DNA of 64,000 nucleotides from contig OY970829.1 in NCBI GenBank assembly GCA_963853835.1, forward strand, positions 9,530,446-9,594,445, given 5' to 3'. The notes beneath the pieces are model-generated. The model was not told the origin of the DNA. It did not search any database and saw only the letters and a list, made by a program, of their open reading frames with translations. This document shows, one piece after another, positions 10,713-23,347 of the stretch. Within the stretch, counting starts at the first letter, position 1. Each line of letters begins with the position of its first letter. Both the position numbers and the translations under genes were made by a program. Source of the DNA: Calendula officinalis. Taxonomy: Eukaryota > Streptophyta > Magnoliopsida > Asterales > Asteraceae.

Positions 10713-13063
10713 TGTAACATCCCGAGACCCGACCTATAATATTTTATTACTTTTGGTAAGTAATATCTTATTGTTTATTATTTTATTATTTTATATGATT
10801 TTATTTGATTTATTTGAATTAATTGTATTTTTAACCATGGGGTTAAAAATTAGTAAATCTGAGATATTTAAAAGTTAAAATGATTTTTACATATTTGGGT
10901 TCATTTCTGAACCGGGGTTCTAAAAATATCTTCGTTGTTAAATTTGGAGTTAGTTAGGTCTAAATAAATTATCTACGAACCTAATATCCTGTACTGTGTT
11001 AAATGATAAAATACCTGTTGTGGGGGAGGGGGTGCGTGGCCTTGTATTAGGCAGGTGTCAAAAATTGGGTTTCCCCTCTTGTCTCTTTGCCAGTCACGAC
11101 ACAAGCACACACACAACACACACTTGAAGTTTTTGCTAGATTGAAGAATTGGTGCAAAGTTCCTTGAAATTTCTGCTGTGATTTTGTGATTAGAGGCAAG
11201 ATTTAGTAAGTTTTCTTCCTTCCTAAACTAGGGTTTCATGTTCTTGATGTAGGGATGAACTAGGGTTCTTGAGTTAGTGGGTTTTGATGGAGTTCTTGAT
11301 GAATCTTGCTTGTAATTCGAAATTGATGCATGATTTGGTGTCTAATTGAGTTCTTGCAAGTTATATGTGTTGAATTGTTAGTTGTAGCTCATTTGTTGAA
11401 GCTTTCATGAAGCTCCATCCATGGTGTTCTAGGGAAGAAGATGGCTTTTTCCCTAATTTGATGAATTGTGTATTTTGATGTTCTTGAAGTGTTGTTAGGT
11501 GAATTATGCATGTTAAAATGATAATTGATAATGTAGAAATTGCTAGTTATCTTGTTGGTAAATTGTTAATTTAGTGGTAGTGTTTGGCTAGATTGAATTT
11601 TAGTCTTAACTAGCTAAATTGTAGATTGTTGACTTTAGTCAAACCTGGGAGTTGACTTTTGGTCTTGTATAGCTTGTAAACTTTAATTGCCAATTTCATG
11701 TCATTTATATGCTAGTTGTCTAGTTGGGAAGTATAATCATGTTTGTTTAGGGCCTTGACCCGTTTGTTTGACAATTGGTGCAATTTGACCTAAATAGGGT
11801 CAAAGTTGGTGAAACTTGCATTTGGATGCAAATAATTTGTTAGTATGTAATTTTGATGTTGATCAAGTAGGATATCCCATTGGAAGGTGTTGTGTAGATT
11901 CCAGATTCATTATTCTTATTTTGACCCGTTTGGGCCTAAGGTGCAATTTGGCTAATTGGCATTATGAATTGACTTGATGAAGTGTTAGACTTTAGTATTG
12001 GTTATGTGTAAAAATGCAAGTAAATGGTTGTAAGTTGTTGTTGCAAGATGTGGTCTTAACCTATATTATTTGTTGCAAAATTTGGTGATTTCGGGTGACT
12101 AATTCGGTATTCATTTTGTACAGGAAAAGAGAAGGAGCCTCAGTGATATAAGATTACTGAGCTCGGTACTAAAAGGAAGCTAAGGTGAGTAGATTTAACC
12201 TTCTTCTTGTGTGATGTACAAAGGTTTTGGTATGGTAGAGTTGTAGGAGAAAAATGCAGCATTTTGGCTGGTCTGGGGAAGATTGCGGCGCTATCTCTAA
12301 GATAGCGGCGCTATCTCTGCTTCGTTTTGGAAAATTGGAACAGTGGCCCGAAATAGCGTTTGGTATTGAGATAGCGGATGCTATCTTTTGGTGGATAGCG
12401 GCGCTATCTTCGGATAGCGACACTATCTCCTTGAAAGATAGCGGCGCTATCTCGGATAGCGGCGCTATCTTGGTTGGTTTTGTGAAAAATTCAATTTTCT
12501 TGGTTTTTCATAAATTTTCCGGTGGTACCATTAATTGTGGGATTGTTAATGGTAGTATGTGCACATGTTTTCTAGAGGTTAGCTATGAGTGGGTTTTGGC
12601 TAGGCTTCATTACTATTAGATGGGGTGCTCAGACTCCTACGAATGTGTTCCGTCAGGGGTGAGTACCGTGCTAATAGTAAAGTGGCCATCGGTAAACTGT
12701 TGTTCGGCCAACAACAGTTGTAGGTACTTTGCAAGTCCGCCGATACTCTCATAACGTCCAATTGCTTGTGGAAGTTTGGACGGGTTTCCAGATTGATTTC
12801 TCTTGTCTTTAATTTGTTGTGGTTATGCAAATTGATTGTTATTTCTATTCACTTAGCTTTGTGATAATCCCCCATTTGTTGACTCTTTTCAGGTTGTGGA
12901 TTTAGCTTGACTAGAGTCGGGTTTTGGAAGCTTGACCGCACTCTGATTTTGTATACCGGGTCGAGCTTGTTTTAGTAACACCTTTAAATGTTTTTATATA
13001 TTTGGTTAATATGTAAAGGTTTTATGATGTGTAATAATTTAGGATTTATGGTTTCTAAAATCG
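10713..13063 (+). repeat. 3' LTR of the Gypsy element, 3' end missing
   Basis: This is a near copy of 3422-5801, starting TGTAACATCCCGAGACCC. Homology stops at ATCG (13060-13063), so the last 47 bp of the LTR, including the TGTTACA end, are absent. It carries one more 18-bp palindromic unit than the 5' LTR (cluster 12281-12470). The sequence after the break belongs to a different element. Confidence 0.9.
12281..12470. repeat. Palindromic GATAGCGGCGCTATC cluster in the 3' LTR
   Basis: Same hairpin-forming units as at 4990-5161 but 190 bp long, with one extra 18-bp unit GATAGCGGCGCTATCTCG. This is the largest length difference between the two LTRs. Confidence 0.85.
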
Positions 13064-13462
13064 TAAAATTAAAATAAGATGCGAAGCATAAATATTAATC
13101 AAGTTTTGTCATTTTATCAACTAATCTTTGAATAATATAAACTCCAAACACTTAAACATATTATTGTCTATATATTTTATCATTAGACTACTGTATTTAG
13201 ACTAATTAATGACTAAACTCATTAAAGATTACACAAAATTTCTCATATATTTAAATTTGGACATTAAATTTATCATATATATAATATTTTAACAAAAATA
13301 GACCGAATAATCACCGGTTCCGGTTATCCACCGGTTACCGGTTCCTAAATTTTGAGAACCGGAACCTCTTAGGGCGGTTCCATAATTTTAGGAACCGGAA
13401 CCGGCGGTTCCAAGACGGTTCCGGTTCCAATTCCGGTTACCCGTTTTTTATGCTCACCCCTA
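13064..13462. mobile_element. Truncated hAT-like non-autonomous element
   Basis: The right end TGCTCACCCCTA matches the inverted form of a TAGGGGTGAGCA-type hAT terminus. Inside are many CCGGTT/AACCGG words, typical of a class of plant non-autonomous hAT elements. The left terminus is missing, exactly where the Gypsy 3' LTR is also cut, so one deletion probably removed both ends. Assignment rests on terminal resemblance only. Confidence 0.5.
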
Positions 13463-14649
13463 TATCAAAGTAGGTAATAAATAAATAAATAAATACATAA
13501 ACAATTAAATAAATGGCATTTTCTCTGCCATTTCATGTTGTCTTAATCGAGGAAGCCTCCTTTCATTCTTATTTTAAAAGTCAAACCCTATGAGAAGTAC
13601 ACCTTCCCTTACCCTTCGAAACTTCCTGCCACAAGCAAACATCTTTTCATTTTAGTCCTCGTGCTTCTTGAGACTACAAGCCATCATTAATCTTAATTGA
13701 CCACCATATAATGTAAGATAACATCTATGAGATATTAACCATTTCAAATACAATAAATATACATTCACTCTTGCACATTCTTACCCCTCCTCCTAAATTT
13801 CTCTGCCAAATTGAAAACCATAAACTACTCCAAGATTGCAAAACACAAACCCAAGGTAATCCCTTCTTTTCTATCTATTTCTTTCAACACCTTAACCAAA
13901 CCTAAATCAAGATCTCTCTCCTATACGCGTTTTTGCTAGGTGTTACGAGGAAATTCTACCAAGAAGCAAATAGTATTTGAAGCCTTGAACCAAGAAACAG
14001 GTCCACCTCCAACCAAGATAACCTAACCAAAATCTTTGTGAGAAATCTTATTCTTTAGAATCTTTACCATAAATCTCATATATTTCTGCTTAGTGTTGTT
14101 CACTCATGATGGTAACCTACTAAATATATACATTTATATAATCTACAACCCAAACTACCAAGAGAATCCTTGTTGAAAACACCTAAAACAACCATTACGT
14201 ACCATACTCGAATATATATTTATATGGTTAAGAATACAGAGTATATAATATATAGACTTGCACATATATTTTTTTTATGTCAAAAGCCTCAAGAAACCAT
14301 TCGAAATACTACCTAAAGAAGAAACCTGCAAATCGTTGTCAAATAAATTATTTATGAGAAGTAAAAGAAGTAATATTGAATATGAGTCTATGTCCAGTCA
14401 ATTATATCTCCAAACCGTACATGTTTTATGCATATATATGAAATTAATTCATTTTTTTTATACATGAAACTAATTTCAGTAGTTAATTAATTATAAGTAA
14501 CTTTAATATAATTAATTAAATTTTATATTTTTATAAAGTCACCAACGAATCACATGTCTAATGACATTTTAAAACATCATTAGAGTGAACCACTAACATA
14601 GACGTGTCCAATGATCCGTCTGTTAAATTTGCCTTAACTCACACCTATA

Positions 14650-15982
14650 GGTAGCTGAGGCGTATGATCGAGCACTGTTATTCGTATTCATTGCTTGCTA
14701 GCATCTAAGCTCGTCAGGTGAGTTTCACAGCCCCACTTTTACTGTATTTTAACTGTTTTGGGGTGAGAAACATATTACGGTTTTATAAATGCATTTTTAA
14801 CTATTATCGTGTATCTAGCGAATTTGATGAGTTATTCATAAACAATATTTTGGTATAACTGGTCTTTTGAAAGACATTTATGAACAATATTTTGGTACAA
14901 ACAGTCTTTGTGAAAACATGGATAAACTATCCTTTTGAGACAACTGGTCATTGAAAAGACATACTTATAAAAGTATATTTACCAAAAAGTCTTACTTAAG
15001 ACTTGTTTGAAAAACTATATTTTGCGACATTAATCTTTGTATAACCGTGAGTTGATAGACGCTCCTATCGCCAGATCGTTTAGATCTAACATTACTGTAA
15101 TCATCAACTATAGTTAGCCAATGAATATATGAGTAGTACTATTCGGGATTGATCCCCCGCTCATGGCTAGTCGCTCTAGCCGTGTAACATATGAGATATA
15201 TATTCTATTAAAACGTCGTGGACTCGACACGCCTGAGGGCAAACTGGATTTAGGTTTGATTACAGGCTCATGAACTTATACTTTAACTTGTACGCCTAGC
15301 TAGCCTATAAGGGATTACGCACTAAATTAAACAATTAGGTTTCATGGATTTGAAACAAGTGAACTGAACGTACATGGATTTGTACTAAATGACTTACCTT
15401 TATAAGATCATGTATAAATGGTTTTACGCACCGATCATATGCAAATTATGTTTTATAGAGTTAAACTCTTTACAAAGTGTATTAAACACTGAACATGTGC
15501 AAATTTGGTTTCATGGTTTTGAAACAGTATCTAAATGATGTTTACTACAAAAATTGTACCAACAAATCTTCAACGATTATTTTAGTACACAAGTTGTACT
15601 GACAAACACTTTTAATGTAAATCAACGATTTATAGAGTCATAAAACCTGTGAACTCACCAACCTTTGTGTTGACACTTTTTCTAATATGTTTTCTCAGGT
15701 ATTGAAAGTGAAGCATTTAGCATGACATTTACACGTATCGGATTACCATATTTTGAAAAGGATTGTCTTTACTTCTAAGCATGGAGTCTATATGTTGGTT
15801 GAAAATCTTAAAGATTATTTCCTTCAATATATTTGTAATAAATCATTCATTTTGGTTTATAAACATGTAACAACTGGTAATCCATTTTTAATGCTATATT
15901 TTACTATTGATCGATTGTTGTGATTTCCGATGTATGTCACACGCCTGCTCTTCCGCAAAACCAGTTTTGGCGGGGTGTGACA
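14650..15982 (+). repeat. Possible degraded LTR or non-coding retroelement remnant
   Basis: This stretch is less AT-rich than its surroundings. It has short internal repeats around AACAATATTTTGGTA and a TTTCTCAGG near 15690, and ends with GGCGGGGTGTGACA, like an LTR 3' end. I could not find the matching second LTR or a target duplication. Boundaries are approximate; it could instead be an old non-coding transcript. Confidence 0.25.
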
Positions 15983-16718
15983 GCGGTCTTGATTAGAAAT
16001 CATCAACACCACAGACTCTTAAACGATTGAGGTGCTGGCGGTAATCACTCACCTTGCCTTTTGATAAAGTTTATAAATTTATGCAAAATGTGGCCTTCTT
16101 GAGAAAATGTGCAACTTTTTGTACATAATGACGAATTATGGTAACAATCTTGCTTTAAATATGGGAAGTTGGCAAAAGGAATTATCTTGTGTTACTGTTT
16201 CCATGTAGAAAGTGATATAAAATGTATGCAAAAATGGGTGTTCTTGTTATGTAATGCTTTGCCAAAATCTTTTACAGAGCTGGAATTCAATCCTCAGAAA
16301 TCATGTACATCTCTCAATGCATGATCAACAAGTCATATTTAAACATTCGCTTTAGATTTGTCACTCTAGAAAAAGTACAGTTGCCATTATCTTCTTGTTT
16401 AAGAAATTAGATGAAATTTTTTATGCACAAGGTACAAGTTTCAATAGCACTTGTTAATTATAGAGTAACTATTAAATCGTCACCCCCAAAACAAAACCCA
16501 AATAATTAGTAACTCTTGAATCGTCACCCCCTGATCCACCTAATCTATCAGGCAGCCTGCTCAGGTGAAGATGGTGGTTTGGTTGGTGGGTATTGTGGTT
16601 CTTCTCCGAAGAGAAGTAGGAGACGGTGTGAGTGTGTGTGTGTGTGAGAGAGAAGAGGAGGTTTTGAGGACAGTGAGAGAGTCTTGTTTTAAAAAGGGTA
16701 AAATAGTCATTAAAATAA

Positions 16719-16862
16719 ATTTCACAGAAAATTTTAACACCAGTTACTATTAGGGATCAAATACGTGACAAAGTTTAAACACTATCCATGTAATTTCTGT
16801 GATTTAAGGACCAAATCTAAAACTTTTGACAAACCATAAGGACCATTCATGTAATTTACTCT
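16719..16862 (-). repeat. Dispersed repeat related to 2731-2890
   Basis: Its reverse complement reads AGTAAATTACATGAATGGTC and then GGTTTGTCAAAAGTTTTAG, matching the repeat at 2731. It follows a GT-rich stretch and contains no gene. Confidence 0.5.
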
Positions 16863-18030
16863 TAAATTTATTTGAAATTTCAATGGAACAATTAGTAATG
16901 GTGGCTGTCCTTCGAATATATCTCAAGCTGAACAATGTACCGTAATGATGATACTTATAATTTACTTTTCAAATATATTCAACTAATTAAAAGACAAAGT
17001 ATCACATGTCTTTTGCCATCCTTAAAATAATACTACTATATTTGTAATACAGCTTCTCTAAATTACTTTCTATCCTCTATTGTTATTCTAGGTGACTTTT
17101 TCCATGTGACAAAAGTAACGTTACATGGCCATATCTGACCCCACTACACCAATCTTATCTCATTCAAAATCCAATCTCATTCAACCTCAAAGAAATACAA
17201 CGTTCAATAACTCCTAGCTGCTAGCACACAAGTTGACATGATTAATGATCACCCCGGGTCAACCACAACCCTGGTTTCCAAGAAACTACTACCGTCTTTA
17301 TCACATACCACCAGGGGCAATATCAGATAAAATTTTAAAGGTGGATAAAATTTTGAAGTGCAAATCAGATTCTTTGAGTGAAGTTTTATTTAAAGTCAAA
17401 TCATAAACCAAATCAAATCAGTTTTAGTTTGAGGAAAGTATAAATGTAAACTAAATTAGTCAAAATTAAAATTGACGTGTTAGTTAATTCGAGAATAAAA
17501 ATTCTAAAATTTAGCAATATAAAAAATAGATTAGAATTTTTTATAGTGGTAGATTTCGTATACACAATTTATGTTCTTAACTCATATTCGTATTCAGTTT
17601 TGTTATAACGTTCAAGTAAAGTTTTTAAAATGTTCATATATAGATGATGTGGACTAATATGTCACTGATTAAAATATATGTGTGATCAAATAAATGATAA
17701 GCATAATATTTTTAAACCAATAAACCTAGGGGAAAATGAAGCAAAAGAAAATAAATTTTTAATAGGAAATACAGTAAAAGAAACGTGAAAGTGGGAAAGG
17801 AAAAAAAGATTAAAAAAATATATGCATATGGAAGGAACTCAAACTAAATGTTATATTTTAAAATACATGAGTTAGCCATGCGCTAATATATGACGTGTAT
17901 TAGTTATCGCTCATATATTATGTATATTTGGATGAACCAGGCTAAAAAATGAACCGATCCCTAAAAAATTTATACTAATTGGAAAAAGTTTAGGGTGGGC
18001 AGATGTCCACCCTGCCCACCCCTTGTTCCC

Positions 18031-18413
18031 ATCATGTAAGGTGCACATGAGTCACTTAACAGATGTTTTAGACGTCCGTTTGACAGAGGGACGTCAGGTG
18101 TAACAAATTGAATACACCAGGGACTTCCAGTGTAATAAACGAAGTTCATGGACTGTGGCTGTAATAAGTGGTAAACCACATGGACCTTCCGTATAATTTA
18201 CCCTTTAAAAGGGGAAGAGAAAATATGATTTTGCCCATCATGTGAGGTGCACATGAGTCACTTAACGGAAGTTTTAGACGTCCGTTTGACAGAGGGATGT
18301 TGGGTGTAACAAATTGAATAAACCAGGGACTTCCAGTGTAATAAACGAAGACCAGGGACTGTAGCTGTAATAAGTGTCAAATCACAGGGACCTTCCGTGT
18401 AATTTACTCTTAA
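18031..18413. repeat. Two-copy direct repeat, unit about 175 bp
   Basis: Copies at about 18031-18205 and 18238-18413 share ATGAGTCACTTAAC, TTTTAGACGTCCGTTTGACA, GGGACTTCCAGTGTAATAAA and GGACCTTCCG, with scattered differences. They are separated by about 32 bp. No coding sequence is evident. Confidence 0.8.
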
Positions 18414-18683
18414 AAAATACAAAATGTACAAGTTTGTATGCACAATGTACAACTCCAAAACCCATCTCTCTCTTCCTTCCCCTTCCTCTCTCCCCCCACC
18501 TCCCCCCTTTCTTCTTCGACGGGAGTTGGTCAGACGTCGTGGTGAGGACGACATTTTACCGACGTGAGCCAAGACAGCTCCATGCCATCGGTGTCAACCC
18601 TCGACGGGCTGTCGACGTGCCTACGATGGCACCGTTGGCAGGGGTCTAAGTGACAAACTATAAGAACTATCCTTATAATTTAC

Positions 18684-18996
18684 TGAGAGATCTAATGTGA
18701 TTGAAATGAAGCTAATTCATGATGATTTGGTGATGATTGAAGAATTAAGTGTGTGTGTTCTTGGTGTAATAAGTGTGTGTAGTTGAGAGAGAAAGATGGA
18801 GGGAAGAGAGCTTTCAAAATCAGTAATTCAATAAGTGTGGGAAAGCTTCCAAATTAAGTCAACATGAAAGGTATTTATACCTCCCTTCTAAACATGCTTA
18901 ATTAAGCACTAACCAAGCCTAAAACTAGTTTATCATTTAGACAATGTTACACAACTAGTCCCTATACTATTTAATACAACACATTTGATCCTAACA
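18684..18996 (-). repeat. Copia-like LTR remnant (minus orientation)
   Basis: Read on the minus strand it begins TGTTAGGATCAAATG, has a TATA-like GTATAAATAC (18871-18880), and a leader rich in CTCTC and CACACA, which is the layout of a Copia LTR. Immediately outside its 5' edge the plus strand reads ATCTCCCCAT (18997-19006), the reverse complement of a polypurine tract, so it would be the 3' LTR of a minus-strand element. No pol remnant is recognisable. The left edge, TGAGAG at 18684, is a guess. Confidence 0.45.
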
Positions 18997-20165
18997 ATCT
19001 CCCCATTTGTATCAATAGTTTGAATTAGCATGTTCTTGAAATCTTTACTAATGTTAAAATTAAGTTTTAAGTTCAAAATAATTATAAAACATGCATTTTT
19101 GACTACCAAAAAAAACACAAAATGTATAATAGTCACATACTGTTACTAAAATTATTTATTCAATACAAAAATGTACAGTCATTTACTTATTTAGCACTTG
19201 AGAAAATTTCGTAGAAAATAAATATCATTTACTTATTTATCACTGAGAAAACTACGTAAAAATCCTACGTATAGTTTGTCATTTATTATAATTTTAGTCT
19301 AAGTTTGTTTATTATACTAAAATCTTTATGGTTAATTGTTTATTACACTGATGGTCTCCAATATTAAATTGAATTGTTAATTTTTTTGAATGATCAAACT
19401 ATCATTTTAACCTTTTGTAATAAACAAATATAAATGACTGCACATGTAATAAATAACAACTGGCATGAATTATCCGTGAAATTTAATTTATTAATTAATT
19501 TTTTTTCATTTTCTTTTATTTCTCTTTTATGTATGTTCTTCCACCAACTAGATATCCACCATCTCAAGTTTCCAACATTTAATCTCTTTGATTTCAATGC
19601 TCAATCAAACACTATTATTATCGCCATCATACCCCTTTAAAGGGATCCATCCTCAATCCTCACATTCGGTTGCCAATGCTCAGTCGTTCCGCTGCTTGTG
19701 ACATTCTCTTGACCACCAATGTAATAAACAACATACTACTAGAATGTTTAGTGCAATAAATGAATTTAAAGAATTGAAATTATAATAAATGTCAAAACAC
19801 ATTTCCCTTCTATATAATTTTCTGTTCAACATTTACTTCAAACATACATTATTTATCCCAAAGAGACATCTTATTTGGATAATAAAAACAAATAAACAGC
19901 ACCTAACATAGAAATAAATTTTTTTTCTTCAAAAAGTTACTTTACTTTAATTTAGTGCCACTAAAAATCACATGTCTTTTGTTACCCATAAAATAATAAA
20001 AAATTTGTCTAGAACTAACTTATTCTCTAATATTGTTATCCTTGGTGACTTGTTCAAACGGATAAAAGCAGTAGGCATATACGACCCACATTATTATTCA
20101 AACTCAAATAAATACGGCGTTAACACATGCACAACTTGGCAAGTCTTAATTACCACTAGCAGTCA

Positions 20166-20186
20166 ACCACATATATATATATATAC
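20166..20186 (+). promoter_or_regulatory. Candidate TATA region of the F-box/PP2 gene
   Basis: An alternating TA run lies about 165-180 bp upstream of the ATG at 20349, with no other obvious TATA element between. Such runs are common in plant intergenic DNA, so this is a weak call. Confidence 0.3.
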
Positions 20187-20348
20187 CTTCTTTCCCAGAA
20201 CCAACGCCTCCTCTCCACGTCATCTCACTTCATATATAACCACCCTTTTCCACAACATATCCACACATCAATCATCACACTCTCCATATATCTTAAGTTT
20301 TTTAACACATCAAATAATACTAATCAAGAAATCTTCTAAAACATAAAA

Positions 20349-22382
20349 ATGGCCACCAGATTGAACATGTTGCCCGAAGATTGTGTTTCGACTATTGTAT
20401 CTCTTACATCTCCACCAGATGCATGTCGATTAATGGTTACATCTTCATCGTTACGATCGGCTGTTGAATCCGATACCGTTTGGGGTACATTTTTGCCATC
20501 GGATCTTCCTCGTATTCTCTCAAGATCACACACTCAACTCACTTTTTCTTCGAGGAAAGAATTGTTTTTCCATCTTTGTGATTCCATTCTCATAGATGGC
20601 GGAATACGGGTATGTTTAGTTCGATCATCTTTGTCTTATTTTGTTTCGAGTATTAGTATTAATTTTTTGTTTTGTTTGATATCCATGCAGAGCTTTTCGT
20701 TAAACAAAGTAAGTGGGAAAAAATGTTGTGTTCTATCAGCAAGAGCACTTTCCATTTCCTTGAGCAATGAACCAGGTCATTGGACATGGACTACGCATTC
20801 AACATCAAGGTTGGTGAAAGTTTGACTTTTGGGTCAACTGTGTTGGCTTTCAGTTTCAAATCGTACATAATAAATAATCATCTTCGCGTTGAAAATCTCT
20901 ATTTTACCAACATCTAACTACTTCGAACATAGTGTACGATCAGGGGTGGAACTAGACATTGTCATTAGTAGTAGCACACTTACGGGGATAAAAAGTCGGA
21001 CATCAAGGGGGTTGCCCTCTCTTGGAGGGTCCTAGACTCCTAGGAGCAGTGCTCCCAGTAACGTCTAAGGAGCAGTGTGTCGAAACAAAAATGATTTTGA
21101 CATAAATGACTCTATTATATAAACATAATGTTTGATTATAACATCAAGTCTTCAATAAGTAATTATTAATCTTTTAAACATACAAAATAACTACTAATTT
21201 TATAGACCTAGAATTAAAAAATTACAAGACACACTTTGGATTCTTTTTTATTTGGTTTATATCTTTGTTGGGCTTTGAGTTTGGACTATTGATTAATACA
21301 ATAGTTTCTTTTTAGGATTAATTTGAGCTAATGGTAAGTTTTTTAATCCGATAGAAGCACTGCACCATAGTACCAAAAAAAATCAAAAAATTTACCCTGT
21401 GGGAAATTTTTTTGAGTAGTAGCCCGTGCCACTGCGGGACACATATCAACTCCGCCCCTGTGTACGATATTCTGGGAGATCAAATCCATGGTAAAAAAGA
21501 GATTTTCAAATCGTACACAATAAACCTCACATGTAAAGTGCTACATTTGGATAAATATGTAAACAGAGACGGATTCCTATTCAGACTATCTGATAAAATT
21601 GAGTCTTTGATTTAGATGTATATGGTCTAACTGATATTTCCATGACTATTTTCAGACTTTTCCTTTGATTATCCTAAAATGTTAACCAGTGAGAATTGAA
21701 CCTCTAGTCTCTTTGTGAGACAAATGACCTCATTTTCCATTAGGACACTTTAGGATGGTTTTTGAAGTGCTACATTTGACTTGCTAAAATCCGAAGTGAA
21801 ATATTATTCTTATTGATCTTATACAACTACATATATATGTTTATCCAAATATTAATATACATACCTCTTAAAATACTTTATTAGAAAGATTTACTAATGT
21901 GTTGGCTTAATTTTTACAGATTTTCCGAGGTGATCGAGCTTAAAACAATCTCGAACATAGAAGTTGAAGGAAGAATAAACACCGAAGACTTATCTCCTAA
22001 CACAACATACGGTGCTTATCTAATAATCAAAGTTTCTGATCACGCATTCGGATTGAACTCTATTCCTTCTGAAATATCGGTTTCAAAGGGCGAAGAATAC
22101 TTTGTTGGCAACACAGCTTATTTATGTCCCATAGACGACAAAAAGCAACAACTTGAATCATTGTTTTTCATGAACCGGAGACGAATGATGGAGAAACGGG
22201 TGGTTGAAGGAGAGGGGAGAAGGCCTAACGTGAGAGAAGATGGATGGATGGAAATTGAACTTGGAGAATTCTTTGTTGGAGAAAAAAGTGAGGGGGTGAA
22301 AATGAATTTAACGGAAGTTAAGGGTCATCAACTAAAAGGAGGACTCATTATTGAAGGAATTGAAGTCAGGCCTAAACTTTAA
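20349..22382 (+). CDS. F-box protein PP2-B-like (F-box plus phloem protein 2 domain), three exons
   Basis: Exons 20349-20609, 20691-20809 and 21920-22382 give 280 residues with a TAA stop, the usual size of PP2-B proteins. Junctions are CGG|GTATGT to GCAG|AGC (phase 0) and AAG|GTTGG to ACAG|ATT (phase 2), and the frame stays open. Residues about 6-50 are an F-box (LPEDCVSTIVSLTSPPDACR), which in this family docks to SKP1 in an SCF ubiquitin ligase. The rest is the PP2 lectin-like domain: SGKKCCVLSARALSI, WTW, the SPNTTYGAYLIIKVSD block and the end GLIIEGIEVRP. Such proteins are thought to bind glycans and recruit targets; the substrate here is unknown. Intron 2 (1110 bp) carries a hAT-like insertion. 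No defects seen. Confidence 0.9.
20941..21460. mobile_element. Non-autonomous hAT-like element in intron 2 of the F-box/PP2 gene
   Basis: Ends are CAGGGGTGGAACT and, inverted, CAGGGGCGGAGTT. The element is flanked by a perfect 8-bp direct duplication TGTACGAT (20933-20940 and 21461-21468), the target size of hAT transposons. It is 520 bp and encodes no transposase. Confidence 0.88.
21670..21760 (-). repeat. Possible tRNA-derived SINE fragment
   Basis: On the minus strand, AGAGGTTCAATTCTCACTGG resembles a Pol III B box (GGTTCAANTC-type). It is preceded by TAATGGAAAATGAGG, a poor A-box candidate, at about the right distance. It does not fold as an intact tRNA. It lies in intron 2 of the F-box/PP2 gene. 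Confidence 0.35.
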
Positions 22383-23347
22383 CAAATCTAAGCCATATAC
22401 CAAATCAGAAGAAAAAACATATTGGAAATTCGAAAGTTAAAGGTTTACGTTAGAACTAAGAAATTGAAATTGGTGATTTTTTTATTCTTTTTTGTATATG
22501 TAATTCTATTCATTGAAAGAAATATAATATATTATTTCTTAACATTTAGACTATTCGTACCCGGGTTTGTTCTACAATACCATATAATCGCCACATCAGA
22601 TTTCTCAATTCAATTCAAACCAAACCAAACATATGATCAAACTTTCGTATTGGTGAACAAACCCACAACCAAACCCATTAATCATACATAATGCACAAAC
22701 GAACATGCATAATACACAAGCGACAACAAAGGTATCCTGCACGACCAAATCAATGAAACATGGAAGTAGGACGCTGTCGTGATTTGTCACATGATGGGGG
22801 CACAGTCATAACCATAGGTTGTGCTCGCCAAGTAACCATCCATTACTTATAGTCTTATATATATCGAGTCTAGAATTTAGATAACCACATCGTTTAAATG
22901 CAAAATGGTAATTAAGGTGTTTAGAATTAGATTATAAGCCAATTATATATTAAAAGTATCCGTCAAGTGCAAGGATTCTCAACTAAAAAGAAAGTGTAAT
23001 CTATGCGTATACTAAATCTGCTAAAGTAAAAGTTATTCTCTCAATTGTCTCATATTAGAGCATTTCCAACCATCCGACCATTCTTTCTAAACAAACTCTC
23101 AATTCTAACCACAAACTTCCTTCCTTCAAAACAAAATGGACACATATCACATTAACAATTACATTTTCAAAATTTGTGGGATATATTGATAGAGAGATTT
23201 TTAATTCTTTTCAAATATGAAGGGAATGATAGAGTGTGATTGAATTGGAAAATTCATTCAAAATTAAGGGATAGAATATGGTTGTATTTGCTTTGGAGTT
23301 GCTCTTACTGAATGCACCTTGTTTTTTTCTAAACGGCAAAATACCTA

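Larger units (their letters stand above)
3422..13063 (+). mobile_element. Ty3/Gypsy LTR retrotransposon, chromovirus (Tekay/Del-like), degenerate
   Basis: Two long LTRs start with TGTAACATCCCGAGACCCGA and flank an initiator-Met tRNA primer site, a degraded gag-pol in the order protease, reverse transcriptase, RNase H, integrase, chromodomain, and a purine tract. Integrase after reverse transcriptase/RNase H identifies Ty3/Gypsy. The C-terminal chromodomain-like end and LTRs of about 2.4 kb fit the Tekay/Del clade. The LTRs show about two dozen differences over about 2.35 kb, so roughly 1% divergence. The frame is broken by three frameshifts and two in-frame stops, so this copy is not autonomous. 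The right LTR lacks its last 47 bp, so a target duplication cannot be checked; the five bases on the left are GATAC. Confidence 0.93.
13463..20348. other. Intergenic region with repeat remnants, no convincing gene
   Basis: No open frame here resembles a known family. Short frames at 14258-14467, 16565-16753, 18258-18572 and 18374-18649 are low-complexity or lie inside repeats. The region includes an LTR-like remnant, a dispersed repeat, a 175-bp direct repeat and a Copia-like LTR remnant, each listed separately. A GT/GA microsatellite lies near 16632-16660 and a pyrimidine-rich tract near 18465-18512. Confidence 0.55.

Noticed and set aside
16565..16753. 62-codon frame with VSVCVCEREEE
   Set aside because: It is a GT/GA microsatellite read as protein.
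18258..18649. Overlapping open frames on both strands
   Set aside because: They span the direct repeat and a pyrimidine-rich tract, with no recognisable domain.
19972..20346. 124-codon frame upstream of the F-box/PP2 gene
   Set aside because: It overlaps the likely promoter and 5' leader, has no domain and ends just before the real ATG.
21670..21760. A functional tRNA gene on the minus strand
   Set aside because: There is a B-box-like word, but no acceptor stem, anticodon arm or convincing A box; at most a SINE fragment.
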